64,000 nt of DNA from Escarpia spicata (GCA_963995525.1 OZ023205.1:55676929-55740928), one strand, 5' to 3'; shown: positions 10,001-19,205, counted from the stretch's first letter. The notes: generated from the sequence alone by a model not told the origin. Numbers and translations are program-made.

Positions 10001-12461
10001 TTGGCGTTAATTTCCAAAAATGGGCCTGCCAATTAACAGTAGAATAAGATTGCAATATGTTGTTTCGCGCACTGCAGCGGGTCGGTTTGTTGTGTTCCAC
10101 AGAGGGCTACGTAAACTATAGCGGCCTGGCGCAGTACGACGAGAAACTCGCAGAACTCGTCGGTGCCGTCGTCTTCCTCATCAACATGAAGTTCCTGCGT
10201 CTCCTCCGCTTCAACAAACACATCAGCCAGTTCGCCGAGACACTGCGAGTGGCGCGCAAGGACTTCAAGTACTTTACCGTCACCTTCCTGATCATCTTCA
10301 CCGCCTTCTCCATTTCCGGTCTCGTGATATTGGGTCACTTCATCAGCACCTTCTCAACGTTCGTGTCAACGTTCTGCACGCTCTTCACCATGCTGCTCGG
10401 GCGCTTCGACCTCAAGGAGCTGAACGATCTCGACAGGTTTGATGTTCCGTTCGTTCGGGTTTCTTCAGCGATTGTACAGTTGTTATTTTTTTGTTTCTTA
10501 AATGTCATATTTGCGACCAATCGGTGCGATCCGAAGCTTAGTTGTAAACACTATGCATAATTACTCACCACGTAAAATATATCAACACGAAATTACTTTA
10601 TATTTGTGATCAGACAAGTATTAAATTATTGCAATCGCTACAGTTAACTATTTATGCTAGCCGTTTAAAGTTAACAATTGCGAAGTAAATTATCTAATAC
10701 ACTTTAAATGCTTAAACATAATGGTCGAAAATGATGTATAAATGTTTGCAGCGGCTGGGACGATGGAAATAATTAACATGTACAGGTACTCAACGAAAGA
10801 AAAAGGTCTGTTACAAGACTGTTTGCTATAACTTCCATTGGTGAATACACGCGTAACTGTACTAATCTTCAGGACTGTCAATTTTATTGAAGAAAACAAT
10901 TCCTTCTTGACATATCCACATATTATAATATCTGTTTATAGACTTTCGCCTCTCATGAACGTTTAACGTTACGTTTGACGTTCGACAATGACGTTTCACG
11001 TACAGTGGGAGCCATCTGTTTCAGAGGCGAAAGTCTATAAACAGACAAGACAATCTGTGGATATGCTAAGGATAAATATATTCAAAGATACCTACACTCC
11101 ATCTACGTTGCACATATCTAATATCAGGTATATTGAGCATCGTTTTGTTTTGCAGTACGCTCGGCAAGATCTACTTCGTCGTCTTCAGCGTCATCGTCTT
11201 CTTCATCCTCGTCAACATGTTCATTGGTATTCTCACCTCGTCCTATGACCAGGTTCGTACTAGTATAATTGGACTTAACCTGTTGACAGCACTTTGTGTC
11301 ACTTATCTAAGTAGCATCTCGTCTGAACAATTCTGATGCGATCAGTTTCGTTGGTTTCTGTTGAGACTGAATTTGCATTTTACCAAGAGGATTGCCGCCA
11401 CCGCACTAGCAGTTAAATTGCTACAAATAGCAACATTGTCCATCCGCCGGATAACGCCATACATATACACAGAAACACTGGACGGCTTGCTGGAACATTC
11501 GTAAATGACGTTTGGTATGATGTAAATTTGAACTGTTTTTGTGTGTTACGAAACGTAATGTAAAACGCCCCCAAATGATTGGCAGCCTCACAGTGGGACA
11601 CTCGCAGAAAATACACGTAACGTTATGAACAATCAAGTTACGTCCGTTTGATGTAAAGCTAGAAGGTAGTTATGATTGTTTATCAGATTAACCACTATAC
11701 GTCCATTGTGAACAATGATAATAAGGCGTTCGAAAGTATTGCATTACGTTGTATCTTGTACTAATACAAAGCACTCCTCTGTTTCAGGTGAAAGCCGCCC
11801 CTCCGCGCTCGGAGCTCGATCATGATCTCTTCAACTTCGTGCTTTCAAGGATCCGTGCATTGTTCAACCTGAGCAAACCGGAAGACGGTGTGTATATTCC
11901 ATCTGTTTGTCCAAACACGTATTTCACTGTACGTAATAATACGTTATTTAGGGTGTTGGTGTACGCATAAATATACTAATGTCTTAAATGTATTTAACAA
12001 TATTACGGTTCCTACGATACACGTGTTTCCAATTAAAATGATCTAAATGGAATCAGAGACGGGTGGAATACTGTATATATAAATACTGTATATATAAATA
12101 CTGTATATATAAATACTGTATATATAAATACTGCCTTATTATTGTTGTTGTTACTATTATTCTAAAGGTAACGTTTATCATAACATGACAGATGTTCAAC
12201 GATGCTCTCCGTCGAAAAGGGATGATTAAATAAATACACTACGGTGAATTGTGAAGAGAATGTGTGCATTGGGTTCCAGAGATTGGCGCCGGTTACATGA
12301 CTTGGATGGACACGGTGGAGGTGAAACTGGCGGCCATTGACAGTTTGGTGACAAGACAATACCAAGAATCGCTCGGACTTAACACGACAAACACAACAAC
12401 GCACACAGTTTCAACAAAGCGACAAATGAAACAGCTGCTCGGAGTGCTGAGGAAGAAGTGA
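830..12461 (+). CDS. Polycystin-1-like (PKD1-family) membrane protein, 3' part of gene, 14 exons
   Basis: Exons, by splice sites and phase: 830-1025, 1531-1844, 2291-2539, 3000-3170, 3850-4010, 4586-5405, 5710-5836, 7210-7451, 7852-8026, 8800-9483, 10103-10436, 11156-11252, 11788-11887, 12280-12461. They total 3852 nt, exactly 1284 codons with a TGA stop, and every junction keeps phase. Domain order over the 1283 visible residues: extracellular segment 1-84, Gly-X-Y insert 85-132, GPS 154-188, first membrane helix 224-243, PLAT about 270-375, helices near 433-451, 464-495, 586-607, 620-650 and 714-731, TOP/polycystin domain about 732-965 with the YGGGGYVAEL signature, then five helices to 1183 and a short cytosolic tail. 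This order is diagnostic of the PKD1/PKD1L/PKDREJ family, which acts in cilia, sperm or sensory membranes, usually paired with a PKD2-type subunit. Upstream REJ or lectin domains, if present, lie outside the window. Which paralogue this is (PKD1, PKD1L1, PKD1L2, PKDREJ) cannot be decided. Confidence 0.93.
1353..1495. repeat. Degenerate GT/GCGT-rich tract in an intron
   Basis: An imperfect alternating purine-pyrimidine tract (gtgtgtg, gcgcgcatg, cgtgcgtgcg) just upstream of the Gly-X-Y exon. Such tracts can form Z-DNA. Confidence 0.8.
1531..1844 (+). CDS. PKD1-like exon b: Gly-X-Y insert and first half of GPS
   Basis: Acceptor ttgtttgtag, phase 1; donor TCT followed by GTAAGT, phase 0. It encodes a basic stretch (RQRR), then 16 consecutive triplets of Gly-X-Y type (G-T-D and G-I-N alternating, one Gly to Arg change), then the first two Trp and two Cys of the GPS motif (C154, W157, W164, C169). 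Confidence 0.88.
1577..1734 (+). repeat. Coding 18-bp minisatellite (Gly-X-Y repeats)
   Basis: Tandem copies of an 18-bp unit (aacggaacagatggaata) inside exon b, about eight units, most divergent at the 5' end. The unit length is a multiple of three, so expansions keep the reading frame. Confidence 0.93.
2291..2539 (+). CDS. PKD1-like exon c: GPS end and first transmembrane helix
   Basis: Acceptor gtcacag, donor GAAAAG followed by GTCAGT, both phase 0. It completes the GPS with C182-E-C184. The usual HLT or HLS cleavage tripeptide is replaced by K-M-S. After the GPS comes the typical ANPAVL... helix ending in VWARHVDKKDIEK, the PKD1-family membrane exit. Confidence 0.9.
2585..2755. repeat. 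CA/CGCA-rich degenerate tract
   Basis: Intronic sequence of acgc, acac and cactcacg motifs with no coding support. Confidence 0.8.
3000..3170 (+). CDS. PKD1-like exon d: PLAT domain, N-terminal half
   Basis: Acceptor ttttgacag, donor CGA followed by GTAATT, phase 0 at both ends. YKVSVYTG, NAGTTSNV and GVRVLDDGKKR match the beta-sandwich PLAT/LH2 domain that sits in the first cytosolic loop of polycystin-1 proteins. Confidence 0.9.
3850..4010 (+). CDS. PKD1-like exon e: PLAT domain, C-terminal half
   Basis: An acceptor with the tract tttctcctctgaag gives phase 0, joining DGKKR to HLTRGSVRHF as the PLAT fold requires. The WHDNSG motif is present. The donor ATCAA followed by GTATGT is phase 2. 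An alternative acceptor 38 nt upstream would break the phase and was not used. Confidence 0.88.
4290..4560. repeat. Dispersed repeat R2 (gaggtgacc motif), copy 1
   Basis: Contains two related segments with actactttcctacaa..., ataatttggaac-tgtccc and gaggtgaccgtaa. Similar sequence recurs at 18635-18800 and 39975-40045. It ends about 25 bases before the acceptor of exon f. Probably a non-autonomous DNA element. Confidence 0.6.
4586..5405 (+). CDS. PKD1-like exon f: membrane helices 2-5 and acidic loop
   Basis: Acceptor tttccccag, phase 2; donor TTCAAG followed by GTAATT, phase 0. The largest exon. It contains the WLA-TEEDDGQVDRTIPVA segment that ends PLAT, two hydrophobic helices, then a cytosolic loop with an extreme Asp/Glu tract (about residues 523-562, DNA about 5062-5181), and two more helices. 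The tract is encoded by GAT/GAC repeats, so length polymorphism is likely. Confidence 0.92.
5710..5836 (+). CDS. PKD1-like exon g: end of helix 5 and cytosolic linker
   Basis: Acceptor ttggttgcag, phase 0; donor CAGG followed by GTAAGA, phase 1. QPFK of the previous exon joins VIMIAMILSMLFKT, a family-typical sequence, followed by an acidic linker. Confidence 0.88.
6008..6832. repeat. 52-bp minisatellite, 16 copies
   Basis: Intron between exons g and h. The unit contains gacatgctttagtggctg and tatagaacgtatttaatgg; sixteen copies of the atgctttagt core can be counted. The first five repeats alternate between ggattg and ggaatg at one position, then the array becomes homogeneous. Confidence 0.95.
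7210..7451 (+). CDS. PKD1-like exon h: helix 6 and start of TOP domain
   Basis: Acceptor gttatcag, phase 1; donor ATG followed by GTAAGT, phase 0. The basic KARRKRIYEKHMWNVIREI run precedes helix 6, as in polycystins, and the extracellular TOP domain begins at residue 732. Confidence 0.9.
7852..8026 (+). CDS. PKD1-like exon i: TOP (polycystin) domain
   Basis: Acceptor tgtgcttgcag, phase 0; donor AAGCCAG followed by GTATAT, phase 1. It reads HDFWKWVRTTVVP and ends MRQLRVKP, matching the 'lRqlRv' strand of the polycystin domain. Confidence 0.9.
8066..8350. repeat. Dispersed repeat R3, copy 1
   Basis: Contains cacgtgacctgttacctagc, a cgtcaaaactgactgccg stretch and aattctggtcccaatagtg. Related copies lie at about 23575-23730, 24370-24475 and, inverted, 24915-25000. 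The complement of this copy stays open for 76 codons, so it may be a fragment of a mobile-element ORF, not recognised. Confidence 0.6.
8534..8632. repeat. (CCACCATT)n microsatellite
   Basis: About twelve copies of an 8-bp unit in the intron before exon j. Confidence 0.95.
8800..9483 (+). CDS. PKD1-like exon j: TOP domain core, helices 7 and 8
   Basis: Acceptor ccattttatcattttcag, phase 1; donor GAAG followed by GTAGAG, phase 1. It contains the paired Cys of the domain (C834, C868), the YGGGGYVAEL motif at about 889-898, TRAVFIEYTVYNPNINLF, and two hydrophobic helices flanking KFRKQGKEYFKDPWSYLE, the S2-S3 region of the channel-like module. Confidence 0.94.
10103..10436 (+). CDS. PKD1-like exon k: S4, S5 and pore region
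   Basis: Acceptor tgttccacag, phase 1; donor GACAG followed by GTTTGA, phase 2. It contains the S4-like MKFLRLLRFNKHI, the S5 helix FTVTFLIIFTAFSISGLVIL and the pore helix FSTFVSTFCTLFTMLLGRF. At the position of the acidic filter residue of PKD2-type channels (L-G-D) the sequence is L-G-R (R1147). Confidence 0.92.
10911..11065. repeat. 155-bp imperfect inverted repeat
   Basis: Arms at 10911-10953 and 11023-11065 (43 nt each). The outer 10 nt and inner 23 nt pair perfectly (inner arm tctgtttatagactttcgcc...), separated by a mismatched 10-nt bulge; the loop is 69 nt. Located in the intron between exons k and l. Could be a MITE remnant; no target-site duplication is seen. Confidence 0.85.
11156..11252 (+). 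CDS. PKD1-like exon l: last transmembrane helix (S6)
   Basis: Acceptor ttttgttttgcag, phase 2; donor GACCAG followed by GTTCGT, phase 0. TLGKIYFVVFSVIVFFILV followed by NMFIGIL is the polycystin S6 helix. It joins directly to the pore exon. Confidence 0.92.
11593..11650. repeat. Dispersed repeat R6, copy 1
   Basis: The segment tcgcagaaaatacacgtaac followed by gttatgaacaatcaagttac recurs with few changes at about 49645-49700. Confidence 0.5.
11788..11887 (+). CDS. PKD1-like exon m: proximal cytosolic tail
   Basis: Acceptor ctctgtttcag, phase 0; donor GACG followed by GTGTGT, phase 1. It encodes a soluble segment (VKAAPPRSELDHDLFNF...) of the kind that follows S6 in PKD1-family members. Confidence 0.85.
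12067..12133. repeat. 15-bp tandem repeat (atactgtatatataa)
   Basis: About 4.4 near-perfect copies in the last intron of the PKD1-like gene. Confidence 0.9.
12280..12461 (+). CDS. PKD1-like terminal exon n
   Basis: Acceptor gggttccag, phase 1. The exon encodes about 60 residues: a short helical segment (WMDTVEVKLAAIDSLVTRQY), a Thr/Asn-rich stretch and a basic end (VLRKK), then TGA at 12459. The tail is short and shows no clear heptad coiled coil of the kind used by mammalian PKD1. No canonical AATAAA was seen in the first 150 bases downstream. Confidence 0.85.
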
Positions 12462-12554
12462 TTGAACGTTGCCAATAGTGTCTATGATACGTAGATGTTA
12501 TCACATGATACGGGTATATGATAATTATGTATATACAATGCCTGACTAAATTGT

Positions 12555-13735
12555 CTCCACTGACGACTACTCGGCTCGCAGTGGTCGACAAGTTCTGTGT
12601 GATAATCGTGTAGTGATCAATAAGTTCCGCGTGATAATTCGTGTAGTGGTCAACAAATTCCGTGTGAATACGTATAGTGGTCGACCACTGAGGAAAAACG
12701 CTCGTTCAACATACATAGCATTAGGAAAATGCTGGCGAGAAAAAAACCCAGCAACTGCAAAACACGTGGTAGTTGACACTAGAAGAAACCCCGCGCAGTG
12801 GTCCACACGGAAACATGAACAATCAATAACAACAAGCATTCAATCACTTTAAAACACTTGTGCGGTCGATAACTGCGAAACACGTCACGGTCGACAATAC
12901 ATGTACAACGCTTGGCGGTCGATAACTGCGAAACACGTTACGGTCGACAATACATGTACAACGCTTGGCGGTCGATAACTGCGAAACACGTTACGGTCGA
13001 CAATACATGTACAACGCTTGGCGGTCGACAACTGCGAAACACGTTACGGTCGACAATACATGTACAACGCTTGGCGGTCGATAACTGCGAAACACGTTAC
13101 GGTCGACAATACATGTACAACGCTTGGCGGTCGATAACTGCGAAACACGTTACGGTCGACAATACATGTACAACGCTTGGCGGTCGACAACTGCGAAACA
13201 CGTTACGGTCGACAATACATGTACAACGCTTGGCGGTCGACAACTGCGAAACACGTTACGGTCGACAATACATGTACAACGCTTGGCGGTCGATAACTGC
13301 GAAACACGTTACTGTCGACAATACATGTACAACGCTTGGCGGTCGACATCTGCGAAACACGTTACGGTCGACAATACATGTACAACGCTTGGCGGTCGAC
13401 AACTGCGAAACACGTTACGGTCGACAATACATGTACAACGCTTGGCTGTCGACAACTGCGAAACACTATGTCGTCGACAGCAGCGAAACACGTTACTGTC
13501 GACAACATATGAGCAACGCTTGGAGGTAGACATTTTGAAAACACGTTGCTGCCGACAACACATGAATAATGTCTGGCGGTCGACAATCGCGAAACATGCT
13601 GCTGCAGACAGCAAACGCAAACATGCAAAGCTCGACAACAACCGAAAAACGCGCGATGGTCGACAACTACAGAACACGTGACGGTCAACGACAAAACCAC
13701 TGCGATCGACAAATCCAATACACGCAGTGGTCGAC
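12555..13735. repeat. GTCGAC-rich minisatellite with a 53-bp core array
   Basis: Eleven contiguous 53-bp units occupy 12862-13444, each made of two related ~26-bp halves built around ggtcgacaa plus aaacacgt. Degenerate halves extend on both sides to about 12555 and 13735. The units have no spacers, so this is not a CRISPR array. 53 is not a multiple of three, so long reading frames across it are repeat artefacts. Confidence 0.93.
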
Positions 13736-13822
13736 AAGTGTAAAAGACGGGACGGGCGAACAAAAAAACGTATGGCGGTCGGAAGCTGGAGAACTTGAAC
13801 GGTTTACTACAAAAGAAAATAA

Positions 13823-14277
13823 GGGGTCAGCACACTGTTGGACTTCCTGCTTGATTACAGACGAAACAAAGTGCAGTATATTTTTGAGAAATGACTTTTT
13901 ATAATATTCACTTGCTCTGACATAAGTGCACTTGAGTAGTCAGATTTCTAGATGTGATTGTTGAAGCTGTTGACAGTAAAATTGTGTCTTTTTAGCTGAT
14001 TTTACTAAGCGGAAGGGTATCTGGCAGCAATTTGGCTAGTTGACACTTTAGCTGGATTACTGCCTGCATCCAGTTGTAAATATTGACGGGTGTCATACAT
14101 ACAGGCATTTTGCAAGAGCTAGAGATATGAGATTTTGACTAAAATCGACCAGCATGTCAATGAGATGATAATAACAGCAGGTGAGAAGTTTAAGAAACTT
14201 TATAGGTCACGTTTTCTTATAATCACACAAAACATTAACATGGTCGCCAATGGGAAACCTGACAGTGTGCTGACCCC
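13823..14277 (+). mobile_element. MITE-like element with 16-bp TIRs, copy 1 (455 bp)
   Basis: Begins ggggtcagcacactgt and ends with its exact complement. ATAA flanks both ends and may be a short target duplication. A second copy lies inverted at 51731-52111. No transposase ORF; the superfamily is not assigned. Confidence 0.88.
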
Positions 14278-14570
14278 ATAACACCGCCTTCGAAAATGGC
14301 AAAACACGCAGCGGTTCCCTGTTATGGTAGACCGGTGTAAGACCCAGCAGACCGACAGAACGCTACATGGTCTTCGTTACATTATTGTATTTAATATATA
14401 CGTGGTTAGCAGTGTTTTAGTTAGAATACGTTTATTCCTTGTTCGTGTTGGTACATGCTATTGTTATAGATATTTAATAAACGTTGCCATTACTACATTG
14501 TTGCGCTTTTCGTTGTTCATACATGTATCGTCAGGGGATAGCCGAAATAATCTGCAAGAAACAGAATCCT

Positions 14571-14571
<1 letters not shown>

Positions 14572-14625
<54 letters not shown>
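14572..14625. repeat. (CAGC)n microsatellite
   Basis: About thirteen tetranucleotide units. Confidence 0.97.
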
Positions 14626-14697
14626 AGCAAACCAACCAACCAACGTTTGTGGCCAAGGTCGCCAATCCCCAGAGAAATTCAATAAAGTCTAACTATA

Positions 14698-14808
14698 CGA
14701 ACCACCCTAGTCGACCCGCCCTAGTCGAACCACCCTAGTCGACCCGCCCTAGTCGAACCACCCTAGTCGACCCGCCCTAGTCGAACCACCCTAGTCGAGC
14801 CGCCAGCT
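14698..14808. repeat. 28-bp tandem repeat (ccctagtcgaaccac type)
   Basis: Four copies of a dimeric unit in which cctagtcgaaccac alternates with cctagtcgacccgc. Confidence 0.93.
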
Positions 14809-14861
14809 CGCCTACTAAACAGCAGTCCCATACATGCGAAACATGCACAGATAATCACACA

Positions 14862-14940
14862 CGCAAGCAAGCACGCACGCACCCGCGCACACGCCCACAC
14901 GCCCACACGCCCACACGCCCACACGCCCACACGCCCACGA
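14862..14940. repeat. (ACACGCCC)n microsatellite
   Basis: Imperfect gcacgcacgc leading into about six perfect cacacgcc units. Confidence 0.93.
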
Positions 14941-15214
14941 ATATATAATGGGGCATACAATATTAGGAAAAAACAATAAAGAAAAAGAACTTGGGAATAA
15001 CAGTTATTGTGGATATGAAATTTACAGAGCAGCGTGGGATTGCTGTTTCAAAAGATAATAAAATTATACGGATGATTAGAAGAAATATCACATATAAAGA
15101 GAAATTATACTACTGTACAAAACAATATATAGTATCATTTCGAATATTGCACACAAGCATTGAGGCCATTATATTAAGACGGACACAGTTACGCTAAACA
15201 AAAGTTCAACGAAA

Positions 15215-15620
15215 AGTGACCAAACTGGTTTCTGCACGGAGAAACTTTAATTATGAAAACCGTCTAATATAATGTGGGTTGACAAATCTAGAGACCAGAT
15301 GTCCAAGAGGAGGGCAACTTTGTTTTTGTAATTGTAATCGAATATTTTGAAGGCATTGATAAAGGCATATTTTTGTTATCAAAATTACAAAAAGCTATAT
15401 AACCAGAAGGCACAATGCAGAACAGAGCAGATTGGATAAGAAAAAGTACTCATTTTCACAGAGAACAATAAACGACTGGAACAAATGATCTGATCGTTGT
15501 GTTAAATCTAGCAGTGTGGATATGTTTACAAATAGAATTGACATATATATCTCATAACGGCGGGTCACACGTAGGTGAAAACTTGTTGGACTCTTATTAA
15601 AGCTTCCTTGTCCATATACC
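15215..15620 (+). pseudogene. 3' end of a dead non-LTR retrotransposon
   Basis: Translated piecewise it gives the common LINE ORF2 end: TKLV..RNFNYENRLI, LTNLETRCPRGG, then YSFSQRTINDWNK and SSSVDMFTNRIDIYI, broken by stops and frame changes. The 3' tail (cacacgtaggtgaaa ... ttgtccatatacca) matches 22215-22300 in complement. Confidence 0.75.
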
Positions 15621-15824
15621 ATCTGGAGCTTATAGATTTAAATTGTGTGTGTGTGTATTTATATACCTTAGGGGTCGATCTTGGTTAGAAGTGCCAATGA
15701 GTATGCAGTGGTGCCGCGCGACGGGAGGTGCACAGCTTTCAAGTGACGTCACAGTCGCGTGCCGCCATTTCCGCGGACGTCCACAGTGCAAAGAAAATCT
15801 TTACGGATTAACACGGAATACTAA

Positions 15825-15905
15825 TAATAATAATCTTTACTTTATATAGCGCCCTATCCATAGCGTTCATAGCGCTTTACATAAAACTAAAATATAAATA
15901 TTTAA
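15825..15905. repeat. Short dispersed element (tatagcgcc ... gcgctttac)
   Basis: The motif ttatatagcgccctatcc and catagcgctttacataaa is a common start of short interspersed repeats in marine invertebrates. Related sequence occurs near 31165-31245 and 32405-32830. Confidence 0.5.
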
Positions 15906-16209
15906 ATTAAACGACTTTAAATATAAAAATAAACAAATTACAGCTGAACTGTGCAACGGGAAGCAAACAAAAACAGCCAATGTACTTAAAACGACCGACA
16001 CAACTATCTACGCTGTAAGTTGATAAGTTATTTTACCGAGGTATATAACGGCGGGACACCTAGTAACAGTGCATATTATATATGTGCGCGCCTGTCGCTA
16101 CGGGAGGCAGCGGCACCAATGAGGGCGCAATCTGTCGTGTATTTTGTTGTGTTAAACCTTCTTCGGATACAAAACAATTGATTGATTCAAATATGCTGAA
16201 TATGAATAT

Positions 16210-16262
16210 ATAATGTGTGTGTGTGTGTGGGGGGGGGGGGGGGGTGCGTGTGCGTGTGCATG
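16210..16262. repeat. (GT)n-(G)n-(GTGC) tract
   Basis: A GT run followed by sixteen or more G residues and a gcgtgt run. The G tract is a quadruplex candidate. Confidence 0.9.
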
Positions 16263-16289
16263 TGCGTGTGCTTCTGCTCCATCCTCATG

Positions 16290-17315
16290 TCGTCAAAATG
16301 AATAACATTGTTTGCAACACCATCATCATGAACACCAGAACTCCCCAGGGTTGTGTCTTCTCCCCGCCCCTGTACTCGCTCTTCACGAATGACTGTGTCC
16401 CAACATTCCTCCGTATAGAGGGTGAAGTTTTCAGATGTTGCCACCTTGGAATTGTTGGTAAGGAACTCAGATGAGTCTGATTACCGCCATGAAGTGGAGA
16501 GGCTGGTGTTGTGGTGTGACGAAAACAATCTTCAACTGAACGCGTCCAAAACAAGGGAGATGATCGTTGATTTTAGAAAGAAGAAAGCCGCAGTTGCTCC
16601 CATTATTATCAACGGCAAAGCCATCGAAAGAGTGGATTGATTCACATTTCTGAACACCATCATCTCTAGTGACCTAGGATGAGAGAAAAACACGGATGCA
16701 GATGTAAAGAAGGCCCAGCAAAGACTCTACTTCCTGCGCCAAGTTCGGGCTGAGGAGAGAAATTCTTTTTCAATTCTTATTCGCCATATGTGTGTGTGGT
16801 TCGGAAATATCAACCAGCGTCAAAAGATCAGGCCAGACAGAGTGGCAAAAACAGCAACGAAGATCGTCGGCAGTGAAATCCTCTGTCAGCTATATACAGT
16901 GAAAGAACCAGGAAAAGAGCTGAAACAATTATCACAGTTCCAACACACCCGCCCACCATCTCTTCGAACTACTCCCTTCAGGCAGGCGATTCAGAAATAT
17001 CCGTGGTAAGAAAACCGCTTCCGATACAGTTTCTTCCCTCGTGCCATGGCTGCCTTATTAAATATAGACTTTAATGATAGATAGAGACAATGGAATTTTG
17101 CCAGATGTGTTTTATACTTCTTTTATGTGTTAGTTTGAGCTTAACCTATCAACTGTAATGGATGTTTTTAGACTAATTTTAGGCTTAATTTTTTAAATTA
17201 TATTTACAATTTTTTTTGGGTATGTTCGTGGTATGTTTGAACACCAAGTCACATTCCTAATTGACATGCATTTTATGTCGATCATGGCAATAAAGTATCT
17301 GTATCTGTTTGTGTG
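16290..17315 (+). pseudogene. 5'-truncated, decayed L2-like LINE (RT C-terminal part)
   Basis: Reads RTPQGCVFSPPLYSLFTNDC, then after a frame change YRHEVERLVLWCDENNLQLN, ASKTREMIVDFRKKK, and VKKAQQRLYFLRQVRAEE, with stop codons. This is the reverse transcriptase thumb region of L2-type elements. The active-site YADD segment is missing. Ends near gcaataaagtatctgtatct, the typical L2 3' end. Confidence 0.85.
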
Positions 17316-17430
17316 TGCATGTGTTTGTGTGTTTGCGTGTGCACGTGTTTGCGTGTGCGCGAGTGCGCGAGTGCGCGCGCGCGCGTGTGTTCGTGTGTTC
17401 GTGTGTTCGTGTGTTCGTGTGTGTGTTGTG
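17309..17430. repeat. GT/GCGT/TTCGTG microsatellite
   Basis: Compound repeat directly after the L2-like 3' end, perhaps expanded from the element's tail. Confidence 0.88.
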
Positions 17431-18634
17431 GATATATGTCAAAAAGAACTTGTTTGCATAAAAATGAACTATCCAGAAAAAGTTCAAAAATTTTCTTCAT
17501 GCAGGTTTAGGAACAAAACATCCACTTTCATTCCGTACAATCGCCGGATGTAAACCATAAAATCTACCTACTGTTTTCTGATCGGCATCTTAGGCGCTTT
17601 GCTGGATTACTTAATGGAGTTGATTGTATAAGATACTAAAAAAAATGCCCGTCACTTGACGGGATGCCTTGGAAGTTGACAATCGTGAAAGTAATATTTA
17701 CAAAATGTTAAAAACACACATCATCGTTACACAAACACCACAACGCGCTCGCAGATACTCGTTGTTTGTTCAAAGTGACGAAGGTCGGAGAGAATGTGAA
17801 GTTCACGTCCATCGTTAGGCCCTAGTCGTGATAATGTAGAATTGTCAAATATTATTCGTATCACTATGCCTTTGGTATGAGGGCAGACACAAAACAGTAT
17901 TGTGTCAACGTCTACTTCATGTTAAATGACAAAGTCCATGACGCAGGGGCCGTTTTTCCGAAGTATTTGCAGCGCGCGCATTGTTCCTGCGATTGTTAGG
18001 TTACGTTTAAAGGTGCTCAATCAGTTCGTTTGCCCATCTCTGGCTGGGAGCAGGAGTTACAACGTGTAACATATGCGAGCACAGCACCACGCAGCAACGT
18101 CTTATAAACGCAGCCATTCTATGGTCAACACAAAAACCGGAAACGACGCGTTTCTATGCGGACGATCTCGTGTGGACTTATCCATTCATTCAGAAACGCA
18201 CCCCATTTTATGAGTAAAATGCGTCGCATTAATACTAATCGACACCTTACGTTGGTTACACAGACGAATATAGAACACGGCCTTTTTGTTTTCCGTGCGC
18301 TTTGGCTAGGCGTTATGAGGAAGCAGGGAATGACAGAGACAGACCGCGACACTGGAAGAGGACGTGAGAATACATCAAGTGAAGAGCCGTATAGGTCCTA
18401 TAATTGATCCTCCGCTGGGTGAGACTCACGACACGTAAATGGAGTTATACCCTAGGGGCGGATGTGACGTTCCTGTGACGTACGATTTAGAGCTTACAGG
18501 TTCTTCGTAGGTATACCGTGCCGCTAAATATACGATAACAGTTAATGGATACCAACGTGTGGATTAGTATTAGAAACGTCTACTACGTTTGTAATATAGA
18601 CCTAAGGGAATATGGCATAGCCTCACTAGTTCGG
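17431..18634. other. No recognised feature
   Basis: Mixed-composition DNA between the two convergent genes. No frame with codon-like bias, RNA gene or repeat was recognised. Confidence 0.5.
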
Positions 18635-18800
18635 TCAACATTGAGACTAGGCAAAATTTACCGGAATGGCGAGGTGAATGTATTAGCGAGACTAATTTCC
18701 TATACTTAGTTTTCTTTTACGAATAAATTCCGGACTGTCCTACGGTGATCGTAATTGCGAGGTAGATTTATTACCGAGGCGAACGTAATGCTACTAACAA
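18635..18800. repeat. Dispersed repeat R2, copy 2
   Basis: Shares gcgagactaatttccta, ggactgtcctacggtga and ttgcgaggt with the copy near 4.4 kb. It lies in the interval between the two host genes. Confidence 0.6.
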
Positions 18801-18884
18801 TCGAGAGCCTCGTGACTAAGCCTAGACTGCTTTAGCACACACTAAGTCCTGTGTAGCGTAACGGTTCAGTAGAAAGCTTTAAAA

Positions 18885-19205
18885 TACTTATTGGTGGTTG
18901 AAAAAGTTTTTTTTTCCTGACATTACGTATCATGTCTGTATAGTTATCAACAGAAAGAAAGCGAATACTTATTGGTGGTTGAACTAGTTTTATATGGGAT
19001 TACTTTGCATGCCTGTATAGTTATCAACAGAAAGAAAGCGAATACATATTGGTGGTTTAATAATTTTTTTCTGTGATTACGTATCATGCCTGCATAGTTA
19101 TCAACAGAAAAAAGCAAATACTAATTGGTGGACGAAAAAGTTTTTTTCTGGGATTACGTATCATGCCTTTATAGTTTTCAACACAAAGAAAGCGAATACT
19201 AGGGT
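18885..19205. repeat. ~81-bp tandem repeat, four copies
   Basis: Copies contain attggtggttgaaaaag, gattacgtatcatgcc and agttatcaacagaaagaaag. They are diverged and lie just past the C1GALT1 stop codon, so they may be in its 3' UTR. Confidence 0.88.

Noticed and set aside
12862..13735. CRISPR-like array or repetitive Cys-rich proteins in the 53-bp repeat
   Set aside because: Units are contiguous with no unique spacers, the period is not a multiple of three, and the genome is animal.
16385..17009. Separate host genes in the L2-like region
   Set aside because: The peptides are consecutive pieces of one reverse transcriptase, broken by stops.
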